NCBI GenBank assembly: GCA_026419785.1
Contig: JAODTK010004442.1
Span: forward strand, 62,001-126,000
Origin: Sclerodactyla briareus
Taxonomy: Eukaryota; Echinodermata; Holothuroidea; Dendrochirotida; Sclerodactylidae
Length of the DNA stretch: 64,000 nt
Direction of reading: 5' to 3'
Below are positions 13,401 to 23,100 of the stretch, in pieces; position 1 is the stretch's first letter, and every line of letters begins with the position of its first letter. The position numbers and the translations under genes are program-made. The notes below the pieces were generated by a model, which was given only the letters and a program-made list of their open reading frames with translations, did not search any database and was not told where the DNA came from.

Positions 13401-16400
13401 AGTTGTCTGGCCGTTGAATTTAGACACAATCTGTATAAAATCTCATCCTAGTGTTGAAACAGTTATGAATGTTTGTTTTGGAACATTATTCGATACCTAA
13501 AATTGTCCTCTACTCTCCATTATCCGGCTTCAAGCCGGTAAGATTGCAGGGAAATCCCCGGGAATTGATGCGAAAATAACCACTCGGACACTTCGGGCGG
13601 GCGTAAAAAATCGTCTACATGACCGATTCACGAAAACGCCCGCCCGCGTGCATGGATCGCTCCATTGAAAATAACGATGAGCGATTTTAGACGCCCGCCT
13701 GCCCGCCCGCCCGCCCGCCCGCCCGCCCGCCCGCCGCGTGCATGGAAACGCGGCTTAATGCTCTATGGGTTCCTGCTGGGGCATGAAAGACTCAACATAT
13801 CCACTCATCATAGTAATTCCATTATGAAAGTTTGGATACTTCAAGGAGAATTTAACATCCGTTTCAAAGAGGAAATGAATAAACTGCTGGTTGTACCACT
13901 GTGATGTCACTTTTCATTGCAGAAATTAATATATAAAATTTTGGAGGTCTAACTCTGCAATGGAATGTTGTATGTAGATGTTGTTTGGTTCCGATTTTCC
14001 TTCCCTCAATATGACTTGAGTTAACTCTACCCTTGCAAAGTCCTTCGAATGCCTCTTTCTCAGTGTCACTCTGCCATGGGTATCACTTATTTGAAACCTC
14101 ATTTGAAACTTCAACCATGCGTGTTATACTGGACTTCTTCTGATTGATGATACACATATTGCTGTCTTTGTCTTAGGATTTGTTGAGATCACACTGACGA
14201 CTATAGGCAGGAATGGTCTAATGAAGTCAAGGCCAGTTCAAATGATTGGGCACCACAACCAAGCATGCGTGCACAGCGGGAGTATCTCACAGAAGAAAAG
14301 ATTTGTCCCACTGTTAACATTTCCACACACCACCCCTCCTACCAGACCTCTCAATTTGAGAACACCGAGGGGGGGGGGGCAAAACAGCCACAGGGTGATG
14401 CGATGCCACCCCCAGCCCGTTAATGGTAAATACAAATTGAATGGTTATGCCCTATTATATACAATCCACGAATGTGATTGTAGAGGGGGGGATTCTGCTC
14501 TTCCACCCTTGGCCGTCATACCCTTAGGATTTCCATGGGAACAAGTAGTGGATACCTTGGCAACAATATTTGCCTGCATTTTGTTCCAATGTCAGAGTTG
14601 AGCAGGACCCATGTAGCCGTCGAAGAGGACAGGAAACGTATCTACAGGCGCATAGTGAGGATATGAAGGCAAAGGAAGAGAGCTCCAAACCCACACCGTC
14701 CTTATACAAGAGGTAATATTCATTGTACCAAGAGCCACCACTCAGGGTGGATTGGTAATGGTGACTTGGGTGTGATGCATGGTATGAACAGCCCATGTGG
14801 CTTTGGGAACACAACCTCTACTAGATGCAGAAAAATACTGTGGTTTTTCCGAGTGTCCTCAAAGTCATGATTCTATCTCGAGCTTTGATCCTTCAGATAG
14901 CCGGGTTTTCACTCGTACTAGGGTTATGTGTGACCGAGTGGTTGGCACAATGGCAGAGCGTCGGCCTTACATCGAGAGACTGGGGGTCGATTCCCAGTAG
15001 GCATACAAAAGACTTAAAAAATGGGACCTGTGCCTCCCTGGCTGAGGGACTCAGTACGAGGGATTGGAGCAGGGACAAACGAGAGGGGTAGGCAATTTGC
15101 AAGTTGCCATCTGCGTGTGATTGCCCCCACCCAACAGTCTATGGTACGCCGAAGAGGCTGCCGTATTCCGTGTACTGGTGAAGGTTCGCCAGCTGACAAT
15201 AAGGTGGCAGTACTATACCGGCCTGCCACCTTGCTGGGCATTTAAGTAGGACCGATCCTATGCTCGGCAAGGATACCATAAAATATAAAAAGTAAAAAAG
15301 GAAGACTATTAGTTGATTTCTCGCCTAGTGACTGTTTTCGATCGACACCAGGTCTTGGCAGATATTTTGTGCCATCAAGTCAAACGGGGTGTATTACAAC
15401 TGCTCTATCCGGGTTGATTCTCAAGAGAATGGAAAATAGACAAATACCCCCCTCCCCATCCCCCTCCCTCCCATAGAAGACAGGTTACAGTGACTGGTGA
15501 GGACTCATTCAAATATTTTGAGACAAACCCCAGAAAACCACAAGTCCACTACAACACCAAAAGCAGAAAGGAAGGGCCAAGACCCTTGACATTGCAACTG
15601 CAAAGTACAGCCAAACTAAATGCAAAAAATGCTTGGTGAATGCTAAGAATCAGAATGCGGGTGAAGTGCTAGAACTCAGAAGCTGGTAAAGTGACAACTC
15701 TTCCGTGCCACTGAGGGGCACGAGGTCTTTCAGCCTCAAAGTTGGAAAATCCTCCAAAAAGCAAAGGAGCTTGTTTAGTGAGGTAGGGTACTGGCAATGC
15801 CATGCACGTAAACAGTGCCTCTGCCATTTCCAAGAAAGAATACAAACTCAGTGCCAAGTTTTAAACAGAAAAACTCATCCCTGAAGTGGGTATGACAGCT
15901 CTGACACAAGGCCAGCAATGGTGGCTTGTGACTAAAGCAGAGGAGAGGATTCAGTGTTCTGAAAGGTATTGGCTGCTAACCCTTGGTCGTGATGAGAACA
16001 ATGATTCCTAGGGTGTGATGAGGCAGGTATTTAGGGTATGTATATTTCACAACATAGATGCCTCACACAATGTTGTACTGCGTGGTCTATGGTGGAAGTC
16101 AACCACTTTTCATGTCGGCCGTAGTAAGCTGCAACATGCCTTGGTGCACAGTGTGAGCCTCACTTGTCCGTCTTGCGGAATACCAAAATTCCATCATGAA
16201 ATTTGTGTGCGCTTTATGCATATTCATGTGAAATTTGCCGGCCCGACCCGTCCAGCAGATTGGTGGCCGTGTGGAAATCTAATGTACTGGTACTATAGCT
16301 AGACCGTCATAGTCTTAAACGTGAAGAATTCCTGTTAACAGCCTTCCGTAAAATCTGCACCTCTCTTATGCTTTGTGTGGAACGGACCCCCAAGGTAATG

Positions 16401-16651
16401 GGAATGCTATATCTACAACTATTACTATTCTGTGCAGATCAGTGTTTCTGGTAAACTAATTCACTGTTTTTTGTGATGAATATTAGGCAACGGTAATTGT
16501 TTATTTCCCTTTTTTCCTATGCAGGTTATTAGCCAGGCCTAGGCAGATTCGCACCCAGCGTCAGTATGATCAAGAAGTGCATAGAGGCCCTCATTGACAA
16601 GCAAGTAAAATCGGAGGACGGGTGCTACCGACGAATACGCATACGTAGCCT
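1344..16651 (+). CDS. CUL2: Cullin-2 gene, 3' half (five exons, C-terminal part)
   Basis: Cullin-2 is the scaffold of the CRL2 ubiquitin ligase: its C-terminal half binds the RING protein RBX1 and receives NEDD8, while elongin B/C and VHL-type receptors bind the N-terminal half. Five exons in order (1344-1407, 2552-2746, 6692-6788, 14596-14712, 16525-16651) encode the end of the cullin-homology region, the winged-helix segments and the C-terminal end. The pieces APSVSMIKKCIEALIDKQ and DEYAYVA point to CUL2 rather than CUL1, 3, 4 or 5, whose ends differ. Every exon needs one or more single-base corrections to stay in frame, but splice sites are canonical or nearly so. The N-terminal half is not in the window and should lie upstream of position 1. 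Introns are large and filled with repeats. A pseudogene cannot be fully excluded; sequencing or assembly error is the simpler reading. Confidence 0.85.
2552..2746 (+). CDS. CUL2: CUL2 exon B: cullin winged-helix segment
   Basis: The acceptor is CACCACAG at 2551 and the donor is CCAGAG|GTGAGT at 2747. The exon reads ELKLSHLR, then LTVSTFPMAVLL, then F-NAV, then DSLTLKEIQSNTQINDKDC, then QSLVDGK and LLELTARG. It aligns with the cullin segment that runs from the strand before the conserved S/T-F/Y-Q-M-A-V-L-L motif into the following helices (cullin-2 MAVLLAFNN...KELQDSTQMNEKEL...SLLDVK). From 2631 about 30 codons stay in one frame; frame breaks occur near 2580, 2620 and 2722. This is the longest uninterrupted cullin piece in the window. 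Confidence 0.85.
2762..2870. repeat. C-rich pyrimidine tract next to the CUL2 exon B donor
   Basis: About 110 bp made almost only of C with some A and T (many CCCC runs). It starts 15 bp after the GT of the exon B donor. On the other strand it has many G runs and could form a quadruplex; this is a sequence property only. Confidence 0.85.
3430..3505 (-). repeat. SINE 3' tail fragment (inverted)
   Basis: In reverse complement the stretch reads TTAAGCGCGCTAGAGCCTTG, then GGAATAGCGCTATAGAAAAG, then a (TTATTA) tract. AAGCGC...GCGCTAT plus an AT triplet tail is the 3' end common to many tRNA-SINEs. No head is visible, so it is a truncated copy. It lies in the intron between CUL2 exons B and C. Confidence 0.5.
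3506..6691. other. CUL2 intron sequence, no further feature seen
   Basis: Apart from the C-rich tract and SINE tail noted upstream, this stretch has only short random frames and a poly-C run at 5371-5380. The frame at 4581-4799 is not recognised. Confidence 0.5.
6692..6788 (+). CDS. CUL2: CUL2 exon C: NKRTKFK segment
   Basis: The acceptor is GATCTCCAG at 6691. The donor is CCACC|GTTTGT at 6789, which is weak but has GT. With small frame corrections the exon gives a SxxLLN-(..)-SNKRTKFK-(..)-VLQ-EET series. This matches cullin-2 SFSLNMNFSSKRTKFKI...QKDTPQE, the strand-rich segment between the two winged helices. It is the expected link between exon B and exon D and lies between them on the same strand. 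Apparent indels lie in the AAGAGGAACAAAATTC stretch (one extra A) and near GTGGCTGCTG. Confidence 0.7.
7100..7800. repeat. GT-rich repeat module, copy 1, split by a SINE
   Basis: The module contains GCCTGAATGAAATCAGGAAG, GACTTAGTGGTCACTATG, a short GT run, AGCAGGATTGCT, CGATTGTGACAAAAG, then a SINE (7294-7666), then AGCTCATTTTATGTAATT and ATTACGCGAGAACCGTA. The unsplit version lies at 19575-19900 and a third copy at about 43712-43950. The stretch after it (7800 onward) continues as tandem units. Confidence 0.7.
7294..7666 (+). mobile_element. tRNA-derived SINE inserted in an older repeat
   Basis: The head is a tRNA-like Pol III promoter: A-box-like TAGCCTAATTGG (7312-7323), perfect B box GGTTCGAGTCC (7356-7366), and pairing ends GAGGT and ACCTC. 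The body contains CACTCCACCAGGTGAAATGGG, as in the SINE at 25971. AATTAG flanks both sides (7288-7293 and 7667-7672). The host repeat has an uninterrupted counterpart at about 19755-19775, where the two flanks are contiguous. It is not a tRNA gene, because the head is divergent and continues into a long body. Confidence 0.8.
7800..8320. repeat. Tandem units of about 120 bp containing TTTGCATAATT
   Basis: Degenerate units repeat AATTTGCATAATT, a TTTC/TCAGATTT box, CACAAACTTGGCTGGATG or a variant, a GATCC box and GGTCATT. Starts fall near 7825, 7950, 8075 and 8240. The array at 35880-36390 has the same unit. No coding potential. Confidence 0.6.
8583..9190. repeat. Repeat with TGACCT-rich units, copy 1
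   Basis: A leader (TTAACCACATGACCACCCGAC, GGTGAACCATCCAGCCTT) is followed by about three degenerate units of 110-155 bp. Each has CAGTTTTTGACCCCTAAGTG, ACCT..AATGACCT, TGTTACTCTCCATGTG, CACTCCTAGGAGCA and GTGCTATTGCCAAAAAGTA. The same series occurs at 10690-11110. The leader contains three AGGTCA half-sites in tandem (8675-8698). Confidence 0.7.
9191..10689. other. CUL2 intron sequence between two repeat copies
   Basis: It holds a low-complexity GGCAATTT-rich stretch (9190-9350), a poly-G run (9620-9628), a GC-richer stretch near 9730-9930 and the hairpin at 10434. Flanking copies of the same TGACCT-rich repeat make it look like an insert or spacer between them. No gene is recognised. Confidence 0.45.
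10434..10459. repeat. Perfect hairpin, 12-bp stem, 2-bp loop
   Basis: GGCACCGACGGC-GA-GCCGTCGGTGCC is an exact inverted repeat. A second small hairpin, CGGCAG-TCA-CTGCCG followed by TCGGTG, lies about 58 bp upstream and shares the GCCGTCGGTG word. It is GC-rich relative to its surroundings. Confidence 0.85.
10690..11968. repeat. Repeat with TGACCT-rich units and terminal hairpin, copy 2
   Basis: The leader and two units match 8583-9190. Further diverged units follow, with CACCAACGTTTCGTGAGAAT, TTTCATGAAATCC and AACTTGAAATTCTGCG boxes. The end has a GC-rich block (TTTCCGGCGGCGTCGG) and a hairpin ATATCCC-(AC)GAACAC...GTGTT-GGGGGGATAT at 11933-11968. The hairpin end is shared with 39850-40294 and, inverted, with 35765-36390. 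Confidence 0.65.
12534..13755 (+). mobile_element. Inverted-repeat element with (CGCC)n ends, copy A, in CUL2 intron
   Basis: The terminal inverted repeat is of the type GCCGCGTTTCCATGCACG followed by (GGGC)n at the left. Its complement, ending CGTGCATGGAAACGCGGCT, lies at the right (13735-13755). A 3-bp TAA flanks both sides (12531-12533 and 13756-13758), as expected for PIF/Harbinger-type insertions, though the class is inferred. The interior has a near-tandem structure: a second TIR-like start at about 13277 begins another half-unit, with TTGAAACAGTTA, GTAAGATTGCAGGGAAATCC and CCATTGAAAATAACG repeated. A SINE-like tail GCGCTATATAAAG plus (TATTAT)n lies inside at 12668-12741. The same element occurs inverted at 38602-39355. 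Confidence 0.8.
13756..14595. other. CUL2 intron end, no gene seen
   Basis: A minus frame at 13926-14114 has protein-like composition but no recognised family. There is a poly-G run at 14370-14378. Otherwise ordinary sequence leads to the acceptor at 14595. Confidence 0.4.
14596..14712 (+). CDS. CUL2: CUL2 exon D: EDRK...[11 protein letters not shown] cullin signature
   Basis: The acceptor is TTCCAATGTCAG at 14595 and the donor is CAAGAG|GTAATA at 14713. The exon encodes EQ-THVAVEEDRK, then [13 protein letters not shown], then ELQTHTVLIQE. This is the strongly conserved helix with the I-V-R-I-M-K-x-R-K core that precedes the neddylation domain in all cullins. Human cullin-2 reads [22 protein letters not shown] here and ends this exon with ALIQE, as in this window. 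About five single-base changes of frame are needed over 117 bp. Confidence 0.85.
14934..15300 (+). mobile_element. tRNA-derived SINE, second family, copy 1 (CUL2 intron)
   Basis: The tRNA-like head has A box TGGCACAATGG (14943-14953) and B box GGTCGATTCC (14985-14994). The body contains CAATTTGCAAGTTGCC, ATTCCGTGTACTGGTGAA and CGATCCTATGCTCGGCAAGG, then an A-rich tail of about 30 bp. The same order of motifs occurs in reverse at 39356-39652. It lies between CUL2 exon D and the last exon. Confidence 0.78.
16525..16651 (+). CDS. CUL2: CUL2 last exon: neddylation domain and C-terminus
   Basis: The acceptor is a strong pyrimidine tract ending TATGCAG at 16524. The exon reads VISQA, then a frame-broken RARF-like stretch, then APSVSMIKKCIEALIDKQ (16551-16604), then a broken YIER-like stretch, then GATDEYAYVA ending at 16651. 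Human cullin-2 ends [20 protein letters not shown]...ADEYSYVA. The lysine of the IKK motif is the NEDD8 acceptor position in cullins. In mammals an intron follows DKQ; here GTAAAA follows CAA, but the final residues are found directly downstream, so the last two exons look fused. No clean stop follows GCC at 16651; the next bases are TCTTGC, so the stop is probably hidden by an indel. Confidence 0.88.
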
Positions 16652-17218
16652 CTTGCATATTGGATATATTGTATGTGTACATTTGCTTTGTTACATCAAT
16701 GATGTGTGGCGCCTGCTACATCGCTTTATAATCACAGATGGTGTGATTCTCGTTCCTATGGAGTGGCATAGAGTCATGTAGGCGGTGGCCAGTGTCACCA
16801 TTGCGCTTTCTACAACGCATATAACATCTTCATCCTGTCCCCAGAGATCTTATCAGCATGCGTAGTATTGACTATTTACAAACAGTAGTTGAATGCACAG
16901 TGCTGCTGAACATCTGCCGTGTCCCGGTTGAATTCTGGTGCAGTTGTAACGGATGACATGAAAATTGTCCTACCAGTTTGTGTGAAGTACAGCCAGTACA
17001 GCAGTGTGTAGGGAACTGTAAACCATACATGTAACCTGGAGAAATCTGGGCCTGCCACTAGTTCACAACCGGATGATTATAAAATCCCGCCTTGACACTA
17101 TCCGCTGATGGCATTTATCTGTGTTTCTGTTGTGTGATTCTGTTTGTATATGGCCAAATCAGTTTGGGGCTGACCTGAAACATACTAAACATGGTTTATG
17201 CTAGAGTGTCTTGGGCCT

Positions 17219-17470
17219 GGTGTTCCACCTTGAACTGCCCGGAAGAGTTTTGATAGACTCGGAGCATACCTGGTCATTCCATCCCGGAGCATCAAGCTGG
17301 GAGTTTGACTTAAGAGAAATACTCCTGAATTTTTTTATGATGTTGCTTGGGCATTGCTTAGCAGTGCGGTATTCAATGCTTGTTCCACCTTGGACCGGCC
17401 TTAGAGTCTTATAGACGCTGAAGCATCCCTGTTATCTTCAAAACCCCCATCATCACATTCATCCCAGGGA
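17219..17470. repeat. Two-copy tandem duplication, period about 160 bp
   Basis: GTGTTCCACCTTGAACTGCC...AGAGT..TGATAGACTCGGAGCAT (17219 onward) recurs as TTGTTCCACCTTGGACCGGC...AGAGTC..ATAGACGCTGAAGCAT (17379 onward). It lies about 570 bp after the last CUL2 codon. No coding signal. Confidence 0.6.
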
Positions 17471-18231
17471 ACTCTAATTCTAGAAACTTCCTGTGATGGG
17501 AGTACCCTTTTAACACAAAATTGAATAGGTGGTAAATCCTCAGTGCACCACTACAGATAAGAATGTATATAGATAGGGTATGTCCCGGCTCTCCGTCTGT
17601 CTGCCCTTGGAGAGCACTCCTGGAAAGAATAGACAACCTTGACCTCAGGGCCACATCTTCAGCAGTCACACAGTCCGATACCACAGGTTACTATCTCCAC
17701 CATTCCCCCTCCTGCTCCCCAGCTTCACCACCCTTGCCACCCAGGAGGGCTGGGAATGGAGAGGGCATATCTAGCGGGGGAATTCTACTGACAGGGGAGA
17801 CTTCTTGTAGAGAATCGGAAATTCCCCGCATTGAAAGGTTATGGGTGTGAGTTTGTGTCTATAGTGAATTGCAGGGTTTGTAATCTGCCGGTGCTACCCG
17901 GCCCCCAAAATTCCCGCCCGATACTCAGGGGTAAATTTCCAGCCCTTCCGCCCCAGCATAAATTTCCTACCCTAACTGAATGAAAATTCGTGATCCACCC
18001 GCCGAAAAAAACACGGGTATATCAATGAAATTTGAGGATAAAAATCCCGTCTTATAAAATGCCAACATTTTGGCACGGGGGGGGGTACCATCAGGATTTA
18101 ACAGATTCTTCAAGGCGTGCCCACTCCCCTCGAATACCCCCCCCCACCAACCCCCCATCTCCACCCCACCCCCGTAGGACCGTATAACTGTCACAATACC
18201 CGGTGCTCAAGAATGGTCGGGTTGACAGCCC

Positions 18232-18625
18232 TAGTGGGGGTGTGTCCTTGTTCCATTATGCCAGGGCCATATGCTCAGGCAATGGTTATGATTAATGTCC
18301 TAAACTAATTAGGGTTCAAAGGGATAATGTAAGGCCATTGGTAGTTCGTGTCCTAAATAATAGGTTCCAAAGGGCATATTCTCCGGCCAAGGATATGTTC
18401 ATGTCCTAAACAACTACTAGGGTGTTCAATGGGCCATTGGCTATGTTCATGTCCTAACTAACGGGGTTCATAGGGGCATATGCTCAGGTCGTTCGCCATG
18501 TTCATGTCCTAAACTAAATGGGGTTCAAAGGGCATATGCTCAGGCCATGAGCTATGTTCATGTCCTAAAATAACTAGGGTTCATAGGCGGCACATGCTCA
18601 AGTCGGTGTCTGTGTTCTTGTCAAC
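18232..18625. repeat. Minisatellite, about 60-bp unit, six copies
   Basis: The unit is roughly TCATGTCCTAAACTAA, then GGGTTCAAAGGGCATATG, then CTCAGGCCATGGCTATGT. GTCCTAA falls near 18295, 18350, 18411, 18450, 18506 and 18563. Copies differ by substitutions and indels. Non-coding. Confidence 0.85.
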
Positions 18626-19574
18626 GTATACAACTTCCTGATATATCCCTGCTTTCTGCTGAAACAGTACATATTCTCTGGATCGATCCTGCGTGATAAC
18701 AGGCAACTATTGGAGTGAATATTGTGTAAGCGATTGCCCAAGATTTTCTCAAGAATATTGGTCATTTAAAAACTCTCAAAAAACTTATATAACTTAAGTG
18801 AAGCAGACAGTAGTCTACAGCTAATATATGGTAAAACAATGGTAACTTATTTAACTACCTGTAGCTTCACTGCTGGTGATTTTATCCATCAATCCAAACA
18901 CATCGCTCGAAGTAATTCTCGCTAATGCGGATCATGTTCACCTGAAAAATAATGGCAATTACCATGAATTTTTTTATTTCCTCTGTTACTTCCTCGTTAT
19001 TATCTGCGAACTAGCCCCCCCCCACCCCTCTCCCTCTCTCACAAACACACCTCTGGTCAGGTGGTGATCAGTCAGCCAAGATATTGGTCACAAGATTGAA
19101 GTTTTCGAAGAGCACCTCCCTGCCTCTCCACCCGTCTACCCTTCCCCTCCTCGCCCCTCCCACCTCCCGCTCCCACCCCCTACTCCACTGTATTGACTTT
19201 TGATATTGTTATCCAAGATCTGAGTTGACCTCTGTAACACAATACTCTGTGATAATTACTGTACACTGTTATCGCATACTGATTCGTTGCACAGTATTCG
19301 CTGCTCGGACAGCTTTGGTATATATCAATTAAATAATATGAGAAGACAACTGCATAAATAGATATTGAAATTGTGTTTATAGAAGTTTTGTTCCTCTCAT
19401 TTGTTTTGCCTGAATAAGATTAAGGTTACGGATACTGAGCGTTTGTGTTGTGTGTGTAGTAGATAATGCTCGTTGGTTGGGGTGTTATTTTTCCTTCCCG
19501 TCAGAGCAGTCATTATGGAGTTGTGTATGTGTAACATTCAAGTTAGAGGGAGTGGGGAGTATGGCAAGCAGTTC

Positions 19575-19900
19575 TAGTCTCGCCTGAATGAAATTCAGGG
19601 GGAGGTGAGAGAGACTTAGTGGTCACTATGGCGTGTGTGTGTGTGTGCATGTTAGCAGGATATCTTTTGAACAGTAAGTGCAACTGCGACAAAATTTTCA
19701 ACATCGGGGTTGGGTGAACACGATCTGATTAGATTTTGGGCACGAAAGTAAGAGTAATTAGCTTATTTTATGTAATTACTATTTAGGCTCGTTAGCAAGA
19801 TTACGGGAGAACCGTAGGTGCTATGGTGATTGGTTTGGCACATAGATGCTATAGAGGAGATAAGGTAGATGAACGAGTTGGATTTTCAGCATTAAATATG
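19575..19900. repeat. GT-rich repeat module, copy 2 (unsplit)
   Basis: The order is the same as at 7100-7800: CGCCTGAATGAAATTCAGG, GACTTAGTGGTCACTATGG, (GT)n, TAGCAGGATATC, GTAATTAGCTTATTTTATG, GATTACGGGAGAACCGTAGG. It serves as the empty site for the SINE insertion at 7294. Confidence 0.7.
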
Positions 19901-19924
19901 GTAACTAAATCACCAATTTGATAA

Positions 19925-20107
19925 TTGGAATACAATCTCACTTGTATTCCTGAAGTGGAATACAATCTCACTTGAGGGGGACTGAATTCAACTTAAGTTG
20001 AATTCAATTCAACTGAAGTTAAATTGAATTCAACTTGAGTCGAATTGAATTCCACTTGTCAATTTGAAAGTAATTTCACTTAAGTGGAATTAATTTCACT
20101 TAAGTTA
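19925..20107. repeat. Palindrome-rich AT block
   Basis: Short self-complementary words (CACTTAAGTG, GAATTCAACTTAAG, TTGAATTCAA) alternate for about 180 bp. A perfect 22-bp palindrome (GAATTCAACTT and its complement) lies at 19984-20005. CACTTGAG/CACTTAAG and GGAATACAATCTCACTTG repeat several times. Confidence 0.8.
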
Positions 20108-23100
20108 TGGTGAGCGCTAGCCCAGTGAGTGCAGCAGCATTTGTAACACTATTGAGTTGTTGTTTTGGTCAATTTCAATCCCAACTCTGGTTGTAAGAGT
20201 CGACCAGAGGGTTACTGTTGTTCAGAAATGCCATATAACCCCGGATTCTTGAGATTGGCAACCCGAAAAACTAAAAGAAATCAAGTAAATTAAAATATGG
20301 CTGTTCCATAAGTTTGGTTTTCGTTATTAAACTGATGGGTCCATCCGAGACCTGTACACTATGGATGACAGCTTCGAGAGGTAGCAGGGCAAAGATGTAG
20401 GCCCGCCAGGGGCAGCCCCCCTAAAAAAAAAAATCATCCAGATGGGAAATATTGAGACAGTCCAAGTCAATGACAAGAACAGTGAAGGTAAAGCAGGAAT
20501 CAGATCGGGTAACTTGATTCTTGGAGTGTGTTGTAGTGACGCCTGGCTGTCAACAGATAACGTGATCCTCGGGTCGGATTGAAGCTATAGTGGGAATGGT
20601 TTGAATTTTTTCGAAAGTCGGAATTCTTTGTACGGCAAACTAAGTCCAGAATTGTTTTGTCTTGTCAAGTTGGGACTTTTTTACGGAGAGTACCAGAAAC
20701 CTAATTTCTTAGTATAAAAGGCGGTAATTTGATCTTGTCGAATAATTTAGCAAATGAACAGGACAGCTCGACCCCACAGAGATTAGCTCATAGGGTATGT
20801 GTGTTCCGGTGATGATCTTAGCCTCCATGCGGTCAGCGGAGGTGGAGGTCATCTGAGTCAAAAGAGCTCAAAGTTGCAAAGTCAATAGGTCAGGAAGGAT
20901 GATCTAATCAAGCTTTAATTCAATGGGTGCTCTTATCCGACGAGAATCCTATTGATTTGTTCAATTTGTTCTTCAGAAAATGGGGGAATTGTGAAAAATG
21001 TAATATGTGGCCCATTATGAATGGGTACATTTTTGCAAACATAAGTTTTAAAATCGGCCGTTTGTCAAGAATGAAGGTGGTTATTGTAAACAGACGAACT
21101 TATGGACTCGTCTTACCGAGACCAGCATTTGTCACCGTTGGGTTTATCATTGAGCGAGATCACATCTCGCTTCCAGGCAGCGCAGCCGGAGCGTCATTGT
21201 GACAAATTGACAGGTGGCGGAATCAGTTCGGCGGGAAGTGATGACAGGACATATCAGTGACTGTCAACAATTGCTGGTCTCGTGCTATAATTCAGAAGTC
21301 GGGCCTCAATCTTCATCCGCAGTGGAAGCTTTAATACCTTTGCAACTATACCCGAACGCGCCAAATTGAGCGGAAAGTTCTCCAATCGTCGCAGCCCTAC
21401 TTCAAGCGAGATTTAGCACTTTTAAATGATCAATTTACACGATGTGATTTGCTGCTCGCGTTCCCTGGCAATAATTTGTGTTTAGGGTCAATTGAATCAA
21501 GAGTTAATGTAACGATATGCCTCCTTTGATTTTATGGGGAATGTGACATTGGTTTGTCGCGTGTCTGAAAAAATTTCAAGCTGGTATTCGTTGGGAGAAA
21601 TATGCAGCATTCGATTCTGTTTTCGAAAACCGATCACGAGAAATGCAGGGGCGGCGCTAGACCACGACTGAGCGGACAGCCTGATACAGCCGCGTTCACT
21701 GAGGCGCGTGATCGGCGGAATGCGGGGATAGAATGATTTATGTATGTGTGCTTCTCAATGAGGACAGCACATGGCGATCTCTTTCAGCGTTGCTATGCAA
21801 AAAGCACGAAATTCGTGCGGGGAATGGTGAGTTGGATGGATCCGCGTCCTGCTTCGCGTAACCGCGTAATCCATTCACCCGTTCCGCCGTCGTCCTCGCG
21901 CCAAGAAGCGAAGCCTTTAACCGGCCAAAAAACCAATAAGTTTGATTGGATTGTATATTGTTATGAAGTTAAGTGTTGTTGTGTTTTACATTCCACCAGC
22001 CCCAGCCCTCCTAGTATATTGCCTCTCAATACAACCTGTAGGATTCTAGAAGCTCTCTAGTGTAATCTGAGGCTCGTTTGGGAACATGTTATTGTGTTTT
22101 GATTGACAAGATTCTAGAAAAGTACCAAGACCAGTCATATGATTCTGCGCATCATAAAACAGACTCCTGAAATCATCTAAGGGCCCAGTCCAGTCATGTC
22201 GCCCTTTTAATGTAGCGCGGGCTACTTCTTTCTTCTGTGGTTGCCACACCACAGAACGATACTCTAATGTTATCCCAATGGGCATATTCGCTGATGGGGG
22301 GGGGGGGGGGTCGGGCGGAAAAGCACCAATCGAATTCGCACCTGCATGTGGGGCTCACTTCGGCTTCTGCCACATCAGGACCCATGAGAACAATAGCGTA
22401 GGCCCTACCTGCTGCTGGGGTAGTGTCCATCCCTTGACAGTACATCAACCTAGAGGACAACCTGAAAACATCTGCCCCCGATACGACACTGTATCAGAAA
22501 GAAACAAGTTTTGAGTTGATCTAACATTCCGCGACAATTAGATATGAAATGTATACCCAAACTAAGGACGAAGCCTAATTCAAACGAGCAATGTTCAAGA
22601 GCGAACAATTCCCAACTTTTTGTCCTCGGTTCCCGCGAACGGAAAATCCTGATGCTATCGAGCTCGTGGTCTGGCGAAGCTTTGGAGTACGAAAGGCGCC
22701 TGCCAACTTCGGTCACAATCGCATTCTTCGCCAATCTTTCGCGCACTCCCGTAAAAAGAAAAAAGAAAGGAAAAAAACATGAGCACTTTGCATGAGTTCT
22801 CACTGCTGTACTGACGGCTACTAATCCGCCTCTATCCGGAAACACCTTCCTCGGGGTTTGAAGCTACTCCCCTTCCCCATAAACACACACAACGGTCCCA
22901 CCATAAAACGGAAATATTCGATATGAGAAAGTGAAGCATTGGGTATATCACAGTGAGTCCTAACGCACATTCTCCACATACATGCAACAGTTTATTCGAG
23001 GAGGGCTAGAAGGCAGGCTGTCCCACAGTCAAACTTGATGGTGTTTTTTTAGACTGGACGGATCCTCATGTGCCGTAATAGAGGCGACCAGATGGAGTCT

